Origin: Paenibacillus sp. JJ-100
GTDB taxonomy: Bacteria > Bacillota > Bacilli > Paenibacillales > Paenibacillaceae
DNA: 64,000 nucleotides
Direction: 5' to 3'
NCBI RefSeq assembly: GCF_948329825.1
Contig: NZ_CAOJCM010000004.1
Coordinates: forward strand, 1-64,000
The notes under the pieces are model-generated. The model worked only from the letters and a program-made list of their open reading frames with translations. It was not told the origin of the DNA and ran no database searches. Each line of letters begins with the position of its first letter. Position 1 is the first letter of the stretch. Of the stretch, positions 8,138 through 16,311 are shown in pieces. Position numbers and translations under genes: made by a program.

Positions 8138-8832
8138 TGCTTAGAGATATAGCCTATCAATGGAAACTGATATATAGCCCCGTTCGATGGATCGTGTGTC
8201 TGCTATTCATTGTAATGGTGCCCTTCATATTCTATGCGCCAACAGCCAGAGACGTCTTGAACATATCAGAAATATATATGCCGTTGGCTGGAATGATTAT
8301 GATGACCGATCTGATGTTAATTGAAGTTACATGTCAGGCAAGTGAAACTGTATATATGAGCAAGCAACACAGGGGGGTACCTCTGGCTTACAGATTCATT
8401 ATGATTACCATACTTCTTTCATGTTGTTTACTAATTTCCTACGTTATAATTCAAGGGAAAAGTATGGACACGAGCTCGTTTACGTTTGATTTTCTCAAGA
8501 TGTACATGATTGTTATGCCGGGAATACTTCTGATGGGCATGCTTGGAATGACGTTTGCCAATTTAACCTCATTCACTGCCGCCGGATACCTGCCTGCGCT
8601 GCTATACTGGGGATATTGGATGACCAATTCGACTATGAATCAGGATATGCCTTTTCATCTGTTTGCATTTGCCAACAATAATAACTATATCTTATCCAAA
8701 GGATTGCTTCTCCTCACTGCATTATTTTTTCTCGGAATAAATATTTATATGGTCAATCAGAGTCCATTGCGTAGAATGCGAATAAATCATCTGAAAAAGC
8801 ATATAAAGCGATTTAAGAAAAAGATTATGTGA
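8137..8832 (+). CDS. Second ABC-2 type permease
   Basis: A 231-aa, six-helix membrane protein starting at GTG 8137 inside the stop of the previous gene. It has no large extracellular loop and ends in a very basic tail (RRMRINHLKKHIKRFKKKIM) that should stay cytoplasmic. I recognise no specific family beyond the ABC-2 permease layout. As the last gene of the cluster, followed by a good terminator at 8907-8942, it closes the operon that began with the first radical SAM gene. Confidence 0.65.
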   Translation: MLRDIAYQWKLIYSPVRWIVCLLFIVMVPFIFYAPTARDVLNISEIYMPLAGMIMMTDLMLIEVTCQASETVYMSKQHRGVPLAYRFIMITILLSCCLLISYVIIQGKSMDTSSFTFDFLKMYMIVMPGILLMGMLGMTFANLTSFTAAGYLPALLYWGYWMTNSTMNQDMPFHLFAFANNNNYILSKGLLLLTALFFLGINIYMVNQSPLRRMRINHLKKHIKRFKKKIM

Positions 8833-8906
8833 ATACCAATCCACAGAGGGCCAAACGTTGCTTGTTTCCACACGAAAAAGCCCTTGTAATAGTAATGTTG
8901 CATCAG

Positions 8907-8942
8907 AACACTGTAGTCCATATGGACGGCAGTGTTTTTTCT
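8907..8942 (+). terminator. Terminator of the RiPP operon
   Basis: Stem AACACTG...CAGTGTT enclosing an inner GTCCA/TGGAC stem, followed by TTTTTTC. It sits 75 bases after the last permease gene and ends the cluster. Confidence 0.7.
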
Positions 8943-9172
8943 TTTGGTGTGTTTGGTGTAGCAGAAATACCTACTGGTCTGCAATCAAAAAAGCCTTTAG
9001 ACACAGGTATATGGTCGTATACAACCTATTTTTTACTTATGATACAATATAGTCCGCATCCAATGTGAACCGCGCTTGTTATCCGAAAGGGTTATTTTTG
9101 GAACAGGTATTCATAACTTGAAGCAGGGGTTAATGGTTCTGAGGAATATACATACGATAAGGGGAAGAGCAT
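8943..9172. other. Non-coding stretch before lipoprotein gene
   Basis: Together with the terminator just before it, this makes a gap of about 340 bases without a credible gene. Short frames here lack ribosome binding sites. The right end must hold the promoter of the lipoprotein gene at 9173, but I cannot identify clear -35/-10 boxes. Base composition shifts here from the AT-rich cluster to the more balanced composition of the rest of the window. Confidence 0.4.
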
Positions 9173-10048
9173 ATGATGAAATGGAAATATACGATGAAAA
9201 TGTTTACGATCATGTTCAGTGTAGCAGCTGTTCTGACAGCTTGTGGTGGTGGAGCTAAAGAAACGCCAAAGCCAGAGGCAACTTCCAGTACAGAAGTCAC
9301 TCCATCCGAGACGAGTAGCACAGATCCTGTCTCAACGGAAGCGACGACATCTGGTTCGAATGGGAATGAACAGACAGGTTCAGCTACCGAAGAAGGTCGC
9401 ATTGGGATGGACTCCACTATGGAAGAGTTGGAGCAGAAGTATACGGATAAGCTCGGTTATATCCGTATCCCAATTAGTGATCATCCGATTCGTCGAATCA
9501 GTGAGAATGGGTCTAAAAATGTTAATATTTCCAATTATGGTGATGCTGTTGTGGATTTGAATGCCGGTGTGCCGGTTCATTCCGATTCGCAGAAGCTGAT
9601 CGATGATGCTTTCCCTTTTTTTACAACGGTGCAAGCACCTGACGTGTCTTATGTGACTTGGGAAGAGGCCACCAATATGGAGCGTGCCATGGTGAAAACG
9701 CTGTTTATCGCCCGTGAAGGCTTGCTCATCACTGAGGATGCTATGAAGAATAAGGACTACAGCAGCCAGGAATTTCGTGATTCCATGAATTTCTTCACAG
9801 TAACCGCCAAGTTCGAATCCATGGCACCCGTGGCACAGCATCCGTACGACATTACACTGACCACGCTGTATGAGAAGGCTCGAAAATCGTGGGGGCAGCT
9901 GGCTGCAATGGACCCGGAGCAGGATGAAGCGGCATTTGCCGAGATGTATAAGACGGCCCGAAAGGATGCCAACAATGCGATGGGATTTCTTAATGTGGTG
10001 TTGTCTACGAATGAGGAAGAGCGAATCAAAGAGATCTATGGGGAGTAA
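9173..10048 (+). CDS. Lipoprotein, function unknown (291 aa)
   Basis: A secreted lipoprotein with a basic start (MMKWKYTMKM), a hydrophobic segment and lipobox LTAC with Cys24 as the lipidation site. After it comes a ~55-residue Ser/Thr/Glu-rich spacer, then a mainly helical domain of about 210 residues (MDSTMEELEQKYTDKLGYIRIPISDHPIRR...). There is no catalytic motif I recognise. The ATGATG start has AGGGGAAG upstream. It stands alone between the RiPP operon terminator and a terminator at 10214, so it is probably monocistronic. The conserved-looking globular part suggests an extracytoplasmic binding or envelope role, but that is a guess. Confidence 0.65.
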   Translation: MMKWKYTMKMFTIMFSVAAVLTACGGGAKETPKPEATSSTEVTPSETSSTDPVSTEATTSGSNGNEQTGSATEEGRIGMDSTMEELEQKYTDKLGYIRIPISDHPIRRISENGSKNVNISNYGDAVVDLNAGVPVHSDSQKLIDDAFPFFTTVQAPDVSYVTWEEATNMERAMVKTLFIAREGLLITEDAMKNKDYSSQEFRDSMNFFTVTAKFESMAPVAQHPYDITLTTLYEKARKSWGQLAAMDPEQDEAAFAEMYKTARKDANNAMGFLNVVLSTNEEERIKEIYGE

Positions 10049-10157
10049 ACCTAGCAATGTGCTGGTCGGCAGTGCCGTTGTAGCTTTTACCGCAGGAATT
10101 GCCAATGAAGGTGCAGAAGCTCAAGAGGCAGCGGCGGCATTGGTTTTTAATCCATAA
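10038..10157 (+). CDS. Possible 39-aa ORF or gene remnant
   Basis: ATG 10038, overlapping the end of the lipoprotein gene, opens a frame reading MGSKPSNVLVGSAVVAFTAG, then IANEGAEAQEAAAALVFNP and a TAA at 10155. The composition is protein-like. The segment VLVGSAVVAFTAGIA resembles VLVGSAVIAFAAGIA inside the ABC transporter at 23374. It may be a remnant or chance similarity. No convincing ribosome binding site is present. Confidence 0.2.
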   Translation: MGSKPSNVLVGSAVVAFTAGIANEGAEAQEAAAALVFNP

Positions 10158-10213
10158 TGGTATTTATTTCTATATAACAACTAAAAAAGAGATTAGTTTC
10201 CCATTATTATCAA

Positions 10214-10249
10214 AAAAAGTGACTCTGAGCTTTTGAGTCACTTTTTATT
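10214..10249. terminator. Bidirectional terminator
   Basis: Perfect stem AAAAAGTGACTC / GAGTCACTTTTT with a 9-base loop. The flanking A- and T-runs let it serve both the plus-strand lipoprotein gene and the convergent minus-strand lipoprotein pair. Confidence 0.8.
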
Positions 10250-10293
10250 TTGGGTTAGTGCTTTATAGATAGGTTGGTAATGGGTTGGAAAAC

Positions 10294-10683
10294 TTATTTG
10301 GAGTTAACCTCTTCCTCGCTTTTTCGTTTGTCAATAAACTCTCCCGGTCCACTAGCTCCTTCAATTTCTAGAGAGGGAAGATAGAACGTAAGGGAAACTT
10401 TGGTATAGGGGTCATCTTTAGGATATCCATTTAAAACCATAGTAGAAGACATAGGCACATTAATATAAAACTCAGTAAATTCAACATCCGCATCATAATA
10501 TTTTTTAAAGTAGTCTTGACCGATAGGAACGGCTCTTTCGTAATATGTATTCGCTTCTTTGTCAGAAAGTCCTCCACAGCCAGTGGCCATAGTGACGGTA
10601 CCTAAAATCAGCACTGCTAAACAAAACCATTTAAGAAAGATAATATTTCTATCTCCTACAGGAGTTTGAGTGTAATATCTCAT
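10294..10683 (-). CDS. Small lipoprotein, DUF1433-like, copy 2
   Basis: A 129-aa lipoprotein with a 35-residue signal region and Cys36 in ATGCGG. The mature part (YYERAVPIGQDYFKKYYDADVEF...VPMSSTMVLNGYPKDDP) resembles DUF1433-type Bacillus lipoproteins in its PM(S)S...V.GY.KDD pattern; I am not certain of the family. It is about 70 percent similar by eye to the gene just upstream on the same strand, including a shared end PGEFIDKRKSEEEVN, so the pair arose by tandem duplication. Its ATG overlaps the upstream stop (ATGA), implying coupled translation. Confidence 0.65.
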   Translation of the reverse strand: MRYYTQTPVGDRNIIFLKWFCLAVLILGTVTMATGCGGLSDKEANTYYERAVPIGQDYFKKYYDADVEFTEFYINVPMSSTMVLNGYPKDDPYTKVSLTFYLPSLEIEGASGPGEFIDKRKSEEEVNSK

Positions 10684-11024
10684 TTGTAGTTAACCTTTTC
10701 CTCGCTCTTTCGTTTGTCAATAAATTCTCCCGGTCCACCTTCTGAATCGATTTCCAAGGATGGTAGATGAAATATTAAAGAAACCCATGTTTGCGGATCA
10801 TCTTTAACATGTCCATTTAATACGATTGTAGAAGACATAGGTAATAAGATCTGGTAATCGTTGAATTCAACATCCGCATCATAATACTTCTTGAAATATT
10901 CTTGTCCAATAGGAATCGCTTTATGATAATATTCATCACTTTCACTCTGAGATAATCCTCCGCAACCAGTTACAAGGATCATAAGTGTAATGAACATTAG
11001 TAATAAACGATGGTTAATAACCAA
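10680..11024 (-). CDS. Small lipoprotein, DUF1433-like, copy 1
   Basis: A 114-aa lipoprotein beginning at TTG 11024 (an ATG 9 codons in would still leave a short signal peptide). The lipobox is LVTGC with Cys21. The mature domain YYHKAIPIGQEYFKKYYDADVEFNDYQILLPMSST...FIDKRKSEEKVNYK parallels copy 2. It is first of the two-gene unit. DUF1433 genes are often found in multiple tandem copies in Bacillus, sometimes near polymorphic toxins; no toxin gene is visible here. Function unknown. Confidence 0.65.
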   Translation of the reverse strand: MVINHRLLLMFITLMILVTGCGGLSQSESDEYYHKAIPIGQEYFKKYYDADVEFNDYQILLPMSSTIVLNGHVKDDPQTWVSLIFHLPSLEIDSEGGPGEFIDKRKSEEKVNYK

Positions 11025-11336
11025 AATGAATATACATCCTTTCTTGGAAAAAAGTATGTGTCATAGTATACTATAATCCTCATGAAAATACATACGCCAA
11101 TGCTATAGACCTTTAAAGACCATCCTATTCTCCATGGAGATTGGTGCTTAAAGGTTTTTGTTATCTTAATTTCTAAATAGACACATCTTTCAAAAAACGC
11201 TTACAAAATTTCAATTCTGCCCTACCCATTCGGCTACGAAGCTGAGATAATGGAAAGGGCTGATCCGATGAGGATTTTAGACGACATAAGAGATAGCGGT
11301 TACAACCCGCTCGCATATGAAATGGGAGGAATAGAG
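11025..11336. other. Intergenic region upstream of galactokinase with imperfect hairpin
   Basis: About 312 bases between divergent genes. At 11109-11158 an imperfect hairpin pairs ACCTTTAA with TTAAAGGT and has an inner ACCA/TGGT, followed by TTTTTG on the plus strand. No plus-strand gene lies just upstream, so it may be a leader attenuator for the galactokinase gene or a leftover terminator. Promoter boxes are not clear to me. Confidence 0.35.
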
Positions 11337-12632
11337 ATGACCACACAGGTAACAGAACTCATTCAGTCAAAACAGGGACAGGCATTGCTTGCGCAAATGT
11401 ACGGTTCACAGCATGCTGAGGAACAGGGCGCACGATACATCAAGCTAGATGCTTCATTTCGCGAGCACTTTGGTGAGCAAGAGCAGGTGCATTTGTTCAG
11501 TTCTCCGGGACGCAGCGAGATCGGTGGTAACCATACGGACCATAACCATGGTAAAGTTCTTGCGGGTAGTATCACACTGGATACGATTGCGGTAGCAGCA
11601 GCGACAGATGATTCCGTAATTACGTTTTACTCCGAGGGATATGATCAAAAATATGTCATCGATCTTGCAGATTTGAAGCCGAACGCAAATGACGACGGTA
11701 CTACTGCATTGATTCGTGGTATGGCTGCCGGACTTGTCGAAATGGGCTATAAGGTTGGCGGATTCAAGGCAGACATCTCCAGTAACGTATTTGCGGCCTC
11801 TGGCGTGAGCTCCTCTGCATCCTTCGAGATGTTGATCTGTACGATCCTGAACCATTTCTACAATGAAGGTAAACTGGACGTTGTGACACTTGCGAAGATT
11901 GGGCAGTATGCAGAAAATCATTTCTGGAACAAACCGTCCGGCCTGTTGGATCAAATGGCTTGTGCATATGGGGGTCTGATCTCCATTGATTTTGCCAATC
12001 CGGCTGAACCTGTGATTGAGCCTGTGGAATGGAATTTCCAAGAGAACGGTTATTCCTTGGTCATCGTGAATACAGGTGGTAACCATGCCGACCTGACAGA
12101 AGATTATGCTTCGGTTCCTAATGAGATGAGAGCTGTTGCGAAGGCGCTTGGCGCTGAATATGTACGTGAAATTTCGGAAGAAGACATCTATGCGAAGCTG
12201 CCTGCGATCCGTGAAGCAGCTGGAGATCGCGCTGTATTGCGTGCACTGCATTTCCTGGAAGAGAATAAACGCGTGGATGGACAAGTATCTGCTCTACGCG
12301 AAGGACGCTTTACTGATTTCTTGTCCCTCATTACTGCGTCGGGTAACTCATCATGGAAATGGCTGCAAAACGTGTACCAAAGCGGTGCTTCGCGTGCACA
12401 GGAGATATCCGTCGCTCTGGCATTGACCGAGAATTACTTGAGTAAACTAGGGGATGGCGCTTGCCGTGTCCACGGCGGTGGATTTGCAGGGGTTATTCTG
12501 GCTATTGTACCGAATGCCAAGGCAGAGGAATACATGAACTGGATGCGTGGCATGCTGGATACACCAGTCATCGTGGTTAACGTGCGCCAGCATGGCTCCA
12601 TCTGTTTGAATGCGGAGCTGAATGAAGTTTAA
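11337..12632 (+). CDS. Galactokinase-like GHMP kinase
   Basis: Predicted ATP-dependent sugar-1-kinase, most likely galactokinase. ATG 11337 is chosen because GGGAGGA lies at 11324-11330; an in-frame upstream ATG has none. In the 431-aa product the galactokinase signature appears as PGRSEIGGNHTDHNHG (57-72), replacing the usual GRVNLIGEHTDYN, so this is the divergent Firmicute branch. The GHMP ATP motif is GVSSSASFE and the third motif is HGGGFAGVILAIV near the C terminus. No galT or galE is adjacent, so it acts with Leloir enzymes encoded elsewhere or on another sugar. A strong terminator follows. Confidence 0.82.
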   Translation: MTTQVTELIQSKQGQALLAQMYGSQHAEEQGARYIKLDASFREHFGEQEQVHLFSSPGRSEIGGNHTDHNHGKVLAGSITLDTIAVAAATDDSVITFYSEGYDQKYVIDLADLKPNANDDGTTALIRGMAAGLVEMGYKVGGFKADISSNVFAASGVSSSASFEMLICTILNHFYNEGKLDVVTLAKIGQYAENHFWNKPSGLLDQMACAYGGLISIDFANPAEPVIEPVEWNFQENGYSLVIVNTGGNHADLTEDYASVPNEMRAVAKALGAEYVREISEEDIYAKLPAIREAAGDRAVLRALHFLEENKRVDGQVSALREGRFTDFLSLITASGNSSWKWLQNVYQSGASRAQEISVALALTENYLSKLGDGACRVHGGGFAGVILAIVPNAKAEEYMNWMRGMLDTPVIVVNVRQHGSICLNAELNEV

Positions 12633-12646
12633 GGCGATAATAATTC

Positions 12647-12686
12647 AAGGCGGCCTGGAGGAAATTCCTCTAGGTCGCCTTTTTTG
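12647..12686 (+). terminator. Terminator after galactokinase
   Basis: GC-rich stem AAGGCGGCCTGGAGGAA / TTCCTCTAGGTCGCCTT with small mismatches, then TTTTTT. It can also partly serve the convergent DUF2268 gene. Confidence 0.75.
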
Positions 12687-12728
12687 GATTCGGGAAATAA
12701 TGCCGGACAATGGTTAGTCAGATGAGTT

Positions 12729-13673
12729 TCATATTAAACGTTGATTCTGAAAAATCGTGTCTTCATGCCAGAAGTCCTCGATCTCAGCAAGGATAACACT
12801 TGCCGGTGTAATGGTGGCTTCCGTAATCGGTTGGCCTGTTTTGTTCAGATAATATCGGATCAGATGATATCCGCAAGCGTATCCCGCAGCGTAGGGCATG
12901 CCCACAGGCGAAAAGTGCTGCATACGTGCGAGTTCATCACCGTAAAGATAAGGGTGAATCTGGTCGAACCCGGTCACACTTAATCGGTCTTTAATCTTAG
13001 GTTTAATGATGGTGTTTAAGGTATTCATATCCGTTTTAGTCACCCATGGTCCAAGTAGCCCCTCCCCATATAGTGATGTGGCAAAGTTCTCCGCAAGCCC
13101 CTCGCTCACCATCATCTCACCGAGTGTAATCGCCGGATTCCACTGGATATGTTGGTACCTCACATTATGGTTACACTCATGGGCAAGTACGGATGGAATG
13201 CGAGGTAGGGTATACGCGTTTGGAACCAGATTGGCAATAATATAACCTGGAATTCCTCCATCTCCACTAATGCCTTCATTTATTTGCAGCATCGGGCTGT
13301 CCGGATTACCTAATAAAATGGTGTATATGTATTCCGAAACGTTCAAGGTAACGCCATCCTCTATAAATGCATGCAGGTTTCTCTCAACCGCCTCCTGGCA
13401 TTGCTGCCAGAATGTCTCCGAAGAGATGGCTGCGAGAGGTTCTTTAATGTCCGCAGTGATCGCTTCTGGTGCGATATTCATCCAGTTGTTCATCGTAATT
13501 ACATCGAAACCGCCAGGCTCCTGAGCGCGGAAAGGGATGTGCTGAATGTTCCATTTTTCCATAAAAGGGCTCAGCATCTTCTGACGGTACAATTCTATTT
13601 TTTCCGCTGGCACAGCTTGCATAATATTCTGATAGATCTTGTCTGAACGTAACGCAGTTATGTTTAAAGACAT
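12729..13673 (-). CDS. DUF2268 family putative zinc metalloprotease
   Basis: A 314-aa soluble protein with the zinc motif HECNH at 165-169 and a plausible third ligand Glu191 in SEGLAE, the arrangement of DUF2268 (YjaZ-like) predicted proteases. No signal peptide is present, so it acts in the cytoplasm. DUF2268 domains are known to occur fused to or next to MerR-type regulators. Here the gene stands alone but sits behind a MerR-type promoter (13706-13736), which supports an inducer-controlled role. The start ATG 13673 has a GGGAGCG ribosome binding site. It is downstream of, and 108 bases from, the MFS gene on the same strand. Confidence 0.75.
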   Translation of the reverse strand: MSLNITALRSDKIYQNIMQAVPAEKIELYRQKMLSPFMEKWNIQHIPFRAQEPGGFDVITMNNWMNIAPEAITADIKEPLAAISSETFWQQCQEAVERNLHAFIEDGVTLNVSEYIYTILLGNPDSPMLQINEGISGDGGIPGYIIANLVPNAYTLPRIPSVLAHECNHNVRYQHIQWNPAITLGEMMVSEGLAENFATSLYGEGLLGPWVTKTDMNTLNTIIKPKIKDRLSVTGFDQIHPYLYGDELARMQHFSPVGMPYAAGYACGYHLIRYYLNKTGQPITEATITPASVILAEIEDFWHEDTIFQNQRLI

Positions 13674-13705
13674 GTTAAATCGCTCCCTTGTGTATGATGG
13701 AACTC

Positions 13706-13736
13706 ATTATCCGGGATCACGTTACGTGAGAGTCAA
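13706..13736 (-). promoter_or_regulatory. MerR-type promoter with 19-bp spacer and internal dyad
   Basis: On the minus strand TTGACT (-35) and GATAAT (-10) are separated by 19 bp instead of 17. The spacer contains the perfect dyad TCACGTAACGTGA. Over-long spacer plus dyad inside it is the hallmark of promoters activated by MerR-family regulators through DNA untwisting. It drives the DUF2268 gene 33 bases downstream. No MerR gene lies in the window. Confidence 0.7.
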
Positions 13737-13781
13737 GTGGGTCTGGACAAGACTTTGATTTTGATTCTGAACTGGACCAGA

Positions 13782-15116
13782 CTACATGGATGAATGGTGC
13801 TGTTGCTGCTCAGGAAGATCAGACACATTGCGCATCTTGGAGGCAAACAGGAAGCAGGCCACGATGTAAACGGCACTAAGTAACAGATAAGGCAGTTGCA
13901 ATGAGAAGGAGCGGTCGAAAAAGGTTTCGCTCACACGTACGAGTAATCCGCCCAGCAAGGTGCCGATCGCACTAATGCCGAAGGACAGGAATCGGAATAC
14001 GCTGCCTACACGCCCGAGTAGTTCATTCGGAACAGAGCGTTGCAAGATCGACGAACGTGTCACGTTATAAACAACAATGAAAAAAGCTGCACAGAAGTAC
14101 AGGCCGCCGACAAGATAAGCATTGGACGTCAGTCCGACCGCGCCGTAAAGTATGCCCATCGACAGGATGGATAGAAGGATGAGCTGCTTGGCACTCCAGC
14201 GTGTTCGCATATGTGCTACAGCCTGACTACCCAGAATACTGCCGATCGTCGCAATGGAGATGAGTACACCGAAGGCATACGCTTCTAGCTGCAACACTTC
14301 ACGTACAAAGAAGATTTGAGTCACCAGAATCATCGAGAACATTAAAGTGATCGTCACCGAGAGAATAGCGAGACCCCGGAGAAAACGATCCTGAAAGACA
14401 TACTGAATGCCGGACCACATCTCACGTTTCCAATTATGCATCGGCGGGGCTTTCTGCTCAGACTCTTCCTGAGTTGTTTGCTTGGAATCTTCTGTTGATG
14501 GTTCTTGGTCTTGGGACGCTGTCGGTTTCGCAGGCACGAAGCTGCCGCGTAAACCCATAATCAGGAGCAACGAGAGTACAGCCGTTACGGTGTCGATGGC
14601 AAAAGGATAAACGATATGCAGCGTAATAATAACTCCGCCGAGTGCTACGCCCAGAATATCACTGGTGATCAGCTGCCCGGCCGTGAATTGGCCGTTGGCT
14701 TTTTCAAGATTCTTTTCCTCCACGATCTGAGGAATAATCGTCTGGACGGTGCTGTCAAGGACAACGCGGCTCAGACCGATTCCGAACATAAAGAGGGCAA
14801 GCAATGGGATACTGATCCAGCCTCCCCAGATACATATCGTCAGGATCAATAGAAACATCATCCGGGTAAAGGTGGCTCCAACCAGCATATGTTTGCGTGA
14901 ATATCGGTCGATCAGCACACCAACCGGCAGGGTGAAAATAAGCCAAGGCAATCGCAGAGCGGTCATCGTAATGGATGCATATAACGTATCTGTCGTTAAG
15001 GTGGAGACAAGCCAGGGGACAGCAGCGAGAGTCAAACCGTCTCCTAGGAAAGTAAGGGAGAAAGCGCTGAATAGTTTGGTGTAATTATTCTTTACCGATA
15101 TGGATTTGCTCTTCAT
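13782..15116 (-). CDS. MFS transporter (drug/solute exporter type)
   Basis: A 444-aa major facilitator with about twelve hydrophobic helices and a central cytoplasmic loop rich in Gln/Glu/Ser (around 195-225, QDQEPSTEDSKQTTQEESEQ). The PVGVLIDRYSRKHML segment in loop 2-3 matches the DRxxRK family motif. It belongs to the MFS_3/EntS-like exporters, which pump drugs or siderophores, but the substrate is not readable. Start ATG 15116 is used because GGAGG overlaps the in-frame ATG at 15128. It probably has its own promoter facing away from the small membrane gene at 15266. Confidence 0.75.
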   Translation of the reverse strand: MKSKSISVKNNYTKLFSAFSLTFLGDGLTLAAVPWLVSTLTTDTLYASITMTALRLPWLIFTLPVGVLIDRYSRKHMLVGATFTRMMFLLILTICIWGGWISIPLLALFMFGIGLSRVVLDSTVQTIIPQIVEEKNLEKANGQFTAGQLITSDILGVALGGVIITLHIVYPFAIDTVTAVLSLLLIMGLRGSFVPAKPTASQDQEPSTEDSKQTTQEESEQKAPPMHNWKREMWSGIQYVFQDRFLRGLAILSVTITLMFSMILVTQIFFVREVLQLEAYAFGVLISIATIGSILGSQAVAHMRTRWSAKQLILLSILSMGILYGAVGLTSNAYLVGGLYFCAAFFIVVYNVTRSSILQRSVPNELLGRVGSVFRFLSFGISAIGTLLGGLLVRVSETFFDRSFSLQLPYLLLSAVYIVACFLFASKMRNVSDLPEQQQHHSSM

Positions 15117-15265
15117 TATGTCCTCCATTTAGCTGATGAATGGTGGTATCTACTCATACGTCGCAGGATAAAGTATGAATGTGGCATAACTCCAATTTAT
15201 GGTATTATAAAATGGATTTCAATCCTTATTATGTAAACGGATGGAATGAAGAGGGAGGAATGTCT

Positions 15266-15550
15266 ATGAATACATTGCATCCGGAGACAAGTCTGGAAGA
15301 GGCGCGTCTATACGAAGAATTGCACCGTGCACTGGTAGACATACCGCAAGGGGAAGGGCGGCAGCGAGTTATGCAGCGAATGATTCGTCAGCTACAAGCT
15401 ACCAACGGGCGCAATAAGCGTTTGAATGGACTCAAGGAATCATGGAAAAGTGGCAGGCCAGCTAAGCTGTGGATATGGATCGCTACTGGAGCGCTTGCAC
15501 CTGTCGTGTTCTTCTGTATATTTATCTGGGCATCCCTTTGGGTGGAGTGA
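15266..15550 (+). CDS. Small membrane-anchored protein, 94 aa
   Basis: Start ATG 15266 has GGGAGGA 7 bases upstream; an ATG six bases earlier would be too close to it. The first 65 residues are hydrophilic and probably helical (EEARLYEELHRALVDIPQGEG...), followed by one C-terminal membrane helix (LWIWIATGALAPVVFFCIFI). I do not recognise the family. The tail-anchored layout could suit an anti-sigma-like or membrane-regulatory protein, but nothing in the neighbourhood confirms this. Confidence 0.55.
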   Translation: MNTLHPETSLEEARLYEELHRALVDIPQGEGRQRVMQRMIRQLQATNGRNKRLNGLKESWKSGRPAKLWIWIATGALAPVVFFCIFIWASLWVE

Positions 15551-15691
15551 CGGGGAATATGAAACTGATAAAGGGACGTTCCTCAGTCTATTGTTAATTT
15601 CCTTTATTATTGATGGCTACATTTTTATTATCTTTAACGTATCCACTCAAATTAACAGTTATGACTACGATCCTTTGGATATAGACTCAAC

Positions 15692-15741
15692 AAAAAATAG
15701 TTAGAATCGGGTGAGAAGAAGCTCCGAATCTAACTATTTTC
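15692..15741. terminator. Bidirectional terminator
   Basis: Long stem AAATAGTTAGAATCGG / CCGAATCTAACTATTT (one A-A mismatch) with A-run before and TTTT after. It serves the plus-strand small membrane gene and the convergent minus-strand lipoprotein gene. Confidence 0.78.
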
Positions 15742-15786
15742 ATTTATATGTGGATGGCTAAGATCTGCGAGGCTGAAGGTCCGTTG

Positions 15787-16311
15787 TTATTTATTCATTA
15801 CCTTGACCTGACCTTGCACATACTCATGGTAGTCCCGAAAACTGCTGATATGGTGAAGGGCATCAGTTTTCGACGATTGAATTTTGATTTTTCCAGACCG
15901 AGTGCTGTTCTTCATTTTGGCTACTGCATTTTTGGAGCCTTCGATATCCCCGGACATCTCTTGAATGCGTTGCAGCAGGGCAGGTTGGCCTTCATATTGA
16001 AGCATCTCGGCGAGCGGTCTCATCTCTTCGAGTTTTTGACTTGAACGTTCCAGCGTTGTCATGACTTGATCACCATCGGTGTTGACGCTTAGAGAGACCA
16101 TGCGATGAATGTGATCTTTCTCCATCCGTTCCAGAGCTTCAAGGTGAGAAGCTTCTAACCGTTTGGGATCTCCCCAGCTCTGGGCCTGTTCAGTTTGCTG
16201 AGACTGATCCATTGCCGTATGGTTGCCGTTTCCGCTGTTAGTCCCGCATCCCCAAACTAACGAGGTACATGCCAGAATCGCTCCAATAGCAGCTATGCAT
16301 TTTATACTCAT
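15787..16311 (-). CDS. Lipoprotein of unknown function, 174 aa
   Basis: Signal peptide with lipobox LVWGC, Cys22 the lipidation site. After a Gln/Asn-rich linker the mature part is strongly helical and charged (EASHLEALERMEKDHIHRM...LERSSQKLEEMRPLAEMLQ). It ends with a basic segment (STRSGKIKIQSSKTDALHH). GAAGGAG lies about 10 bases before the ATG. I recognise no family. The helical content suggests a coiled-coil surface protein. It is monocistronic by its own terminator and a 353-base upstream gap. Confidence 0.6.
   Translation of the reverse strand: MSIKCIAAIGAILACTSLVWGCGTNSGNGNHTAMDQSQQTEQAQSWGDPKRLEASHLEALERMEKDHIHRMVSLSVNTDGDQVMTTLERSSQKLEEMRPLAEMLQYEGQPALLQRIQEMSGDIEGSKNAVAKMKNSTRSGKIKIQSSKTDALHHISSFRDYHEYVQGQVKVMNK

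Noticed and set aside
9380..10105. Long 241-codon open frame on the minus strand over the lipoprotein gene
   Set aside because: No ribosome binding site, amino acid composition is unlike a normal protein, and it is fully antisense to a lipoprotein gene with signal peptide and lipobox.
9170..10157. Idea that 10038-10157 is a remnant of an ABC transporter like that at 23374
   Set aside because: Similarity is limited to about 15 residues of a generic hydrophobic segment; too weak to claim homology.
11454..12284. 276-codon minus-strand open frame inside the galactokinase gene
   Set aside because: Shadow of the galactokinase coding pattern; the plus strand has all GHMP motifs and a good start.
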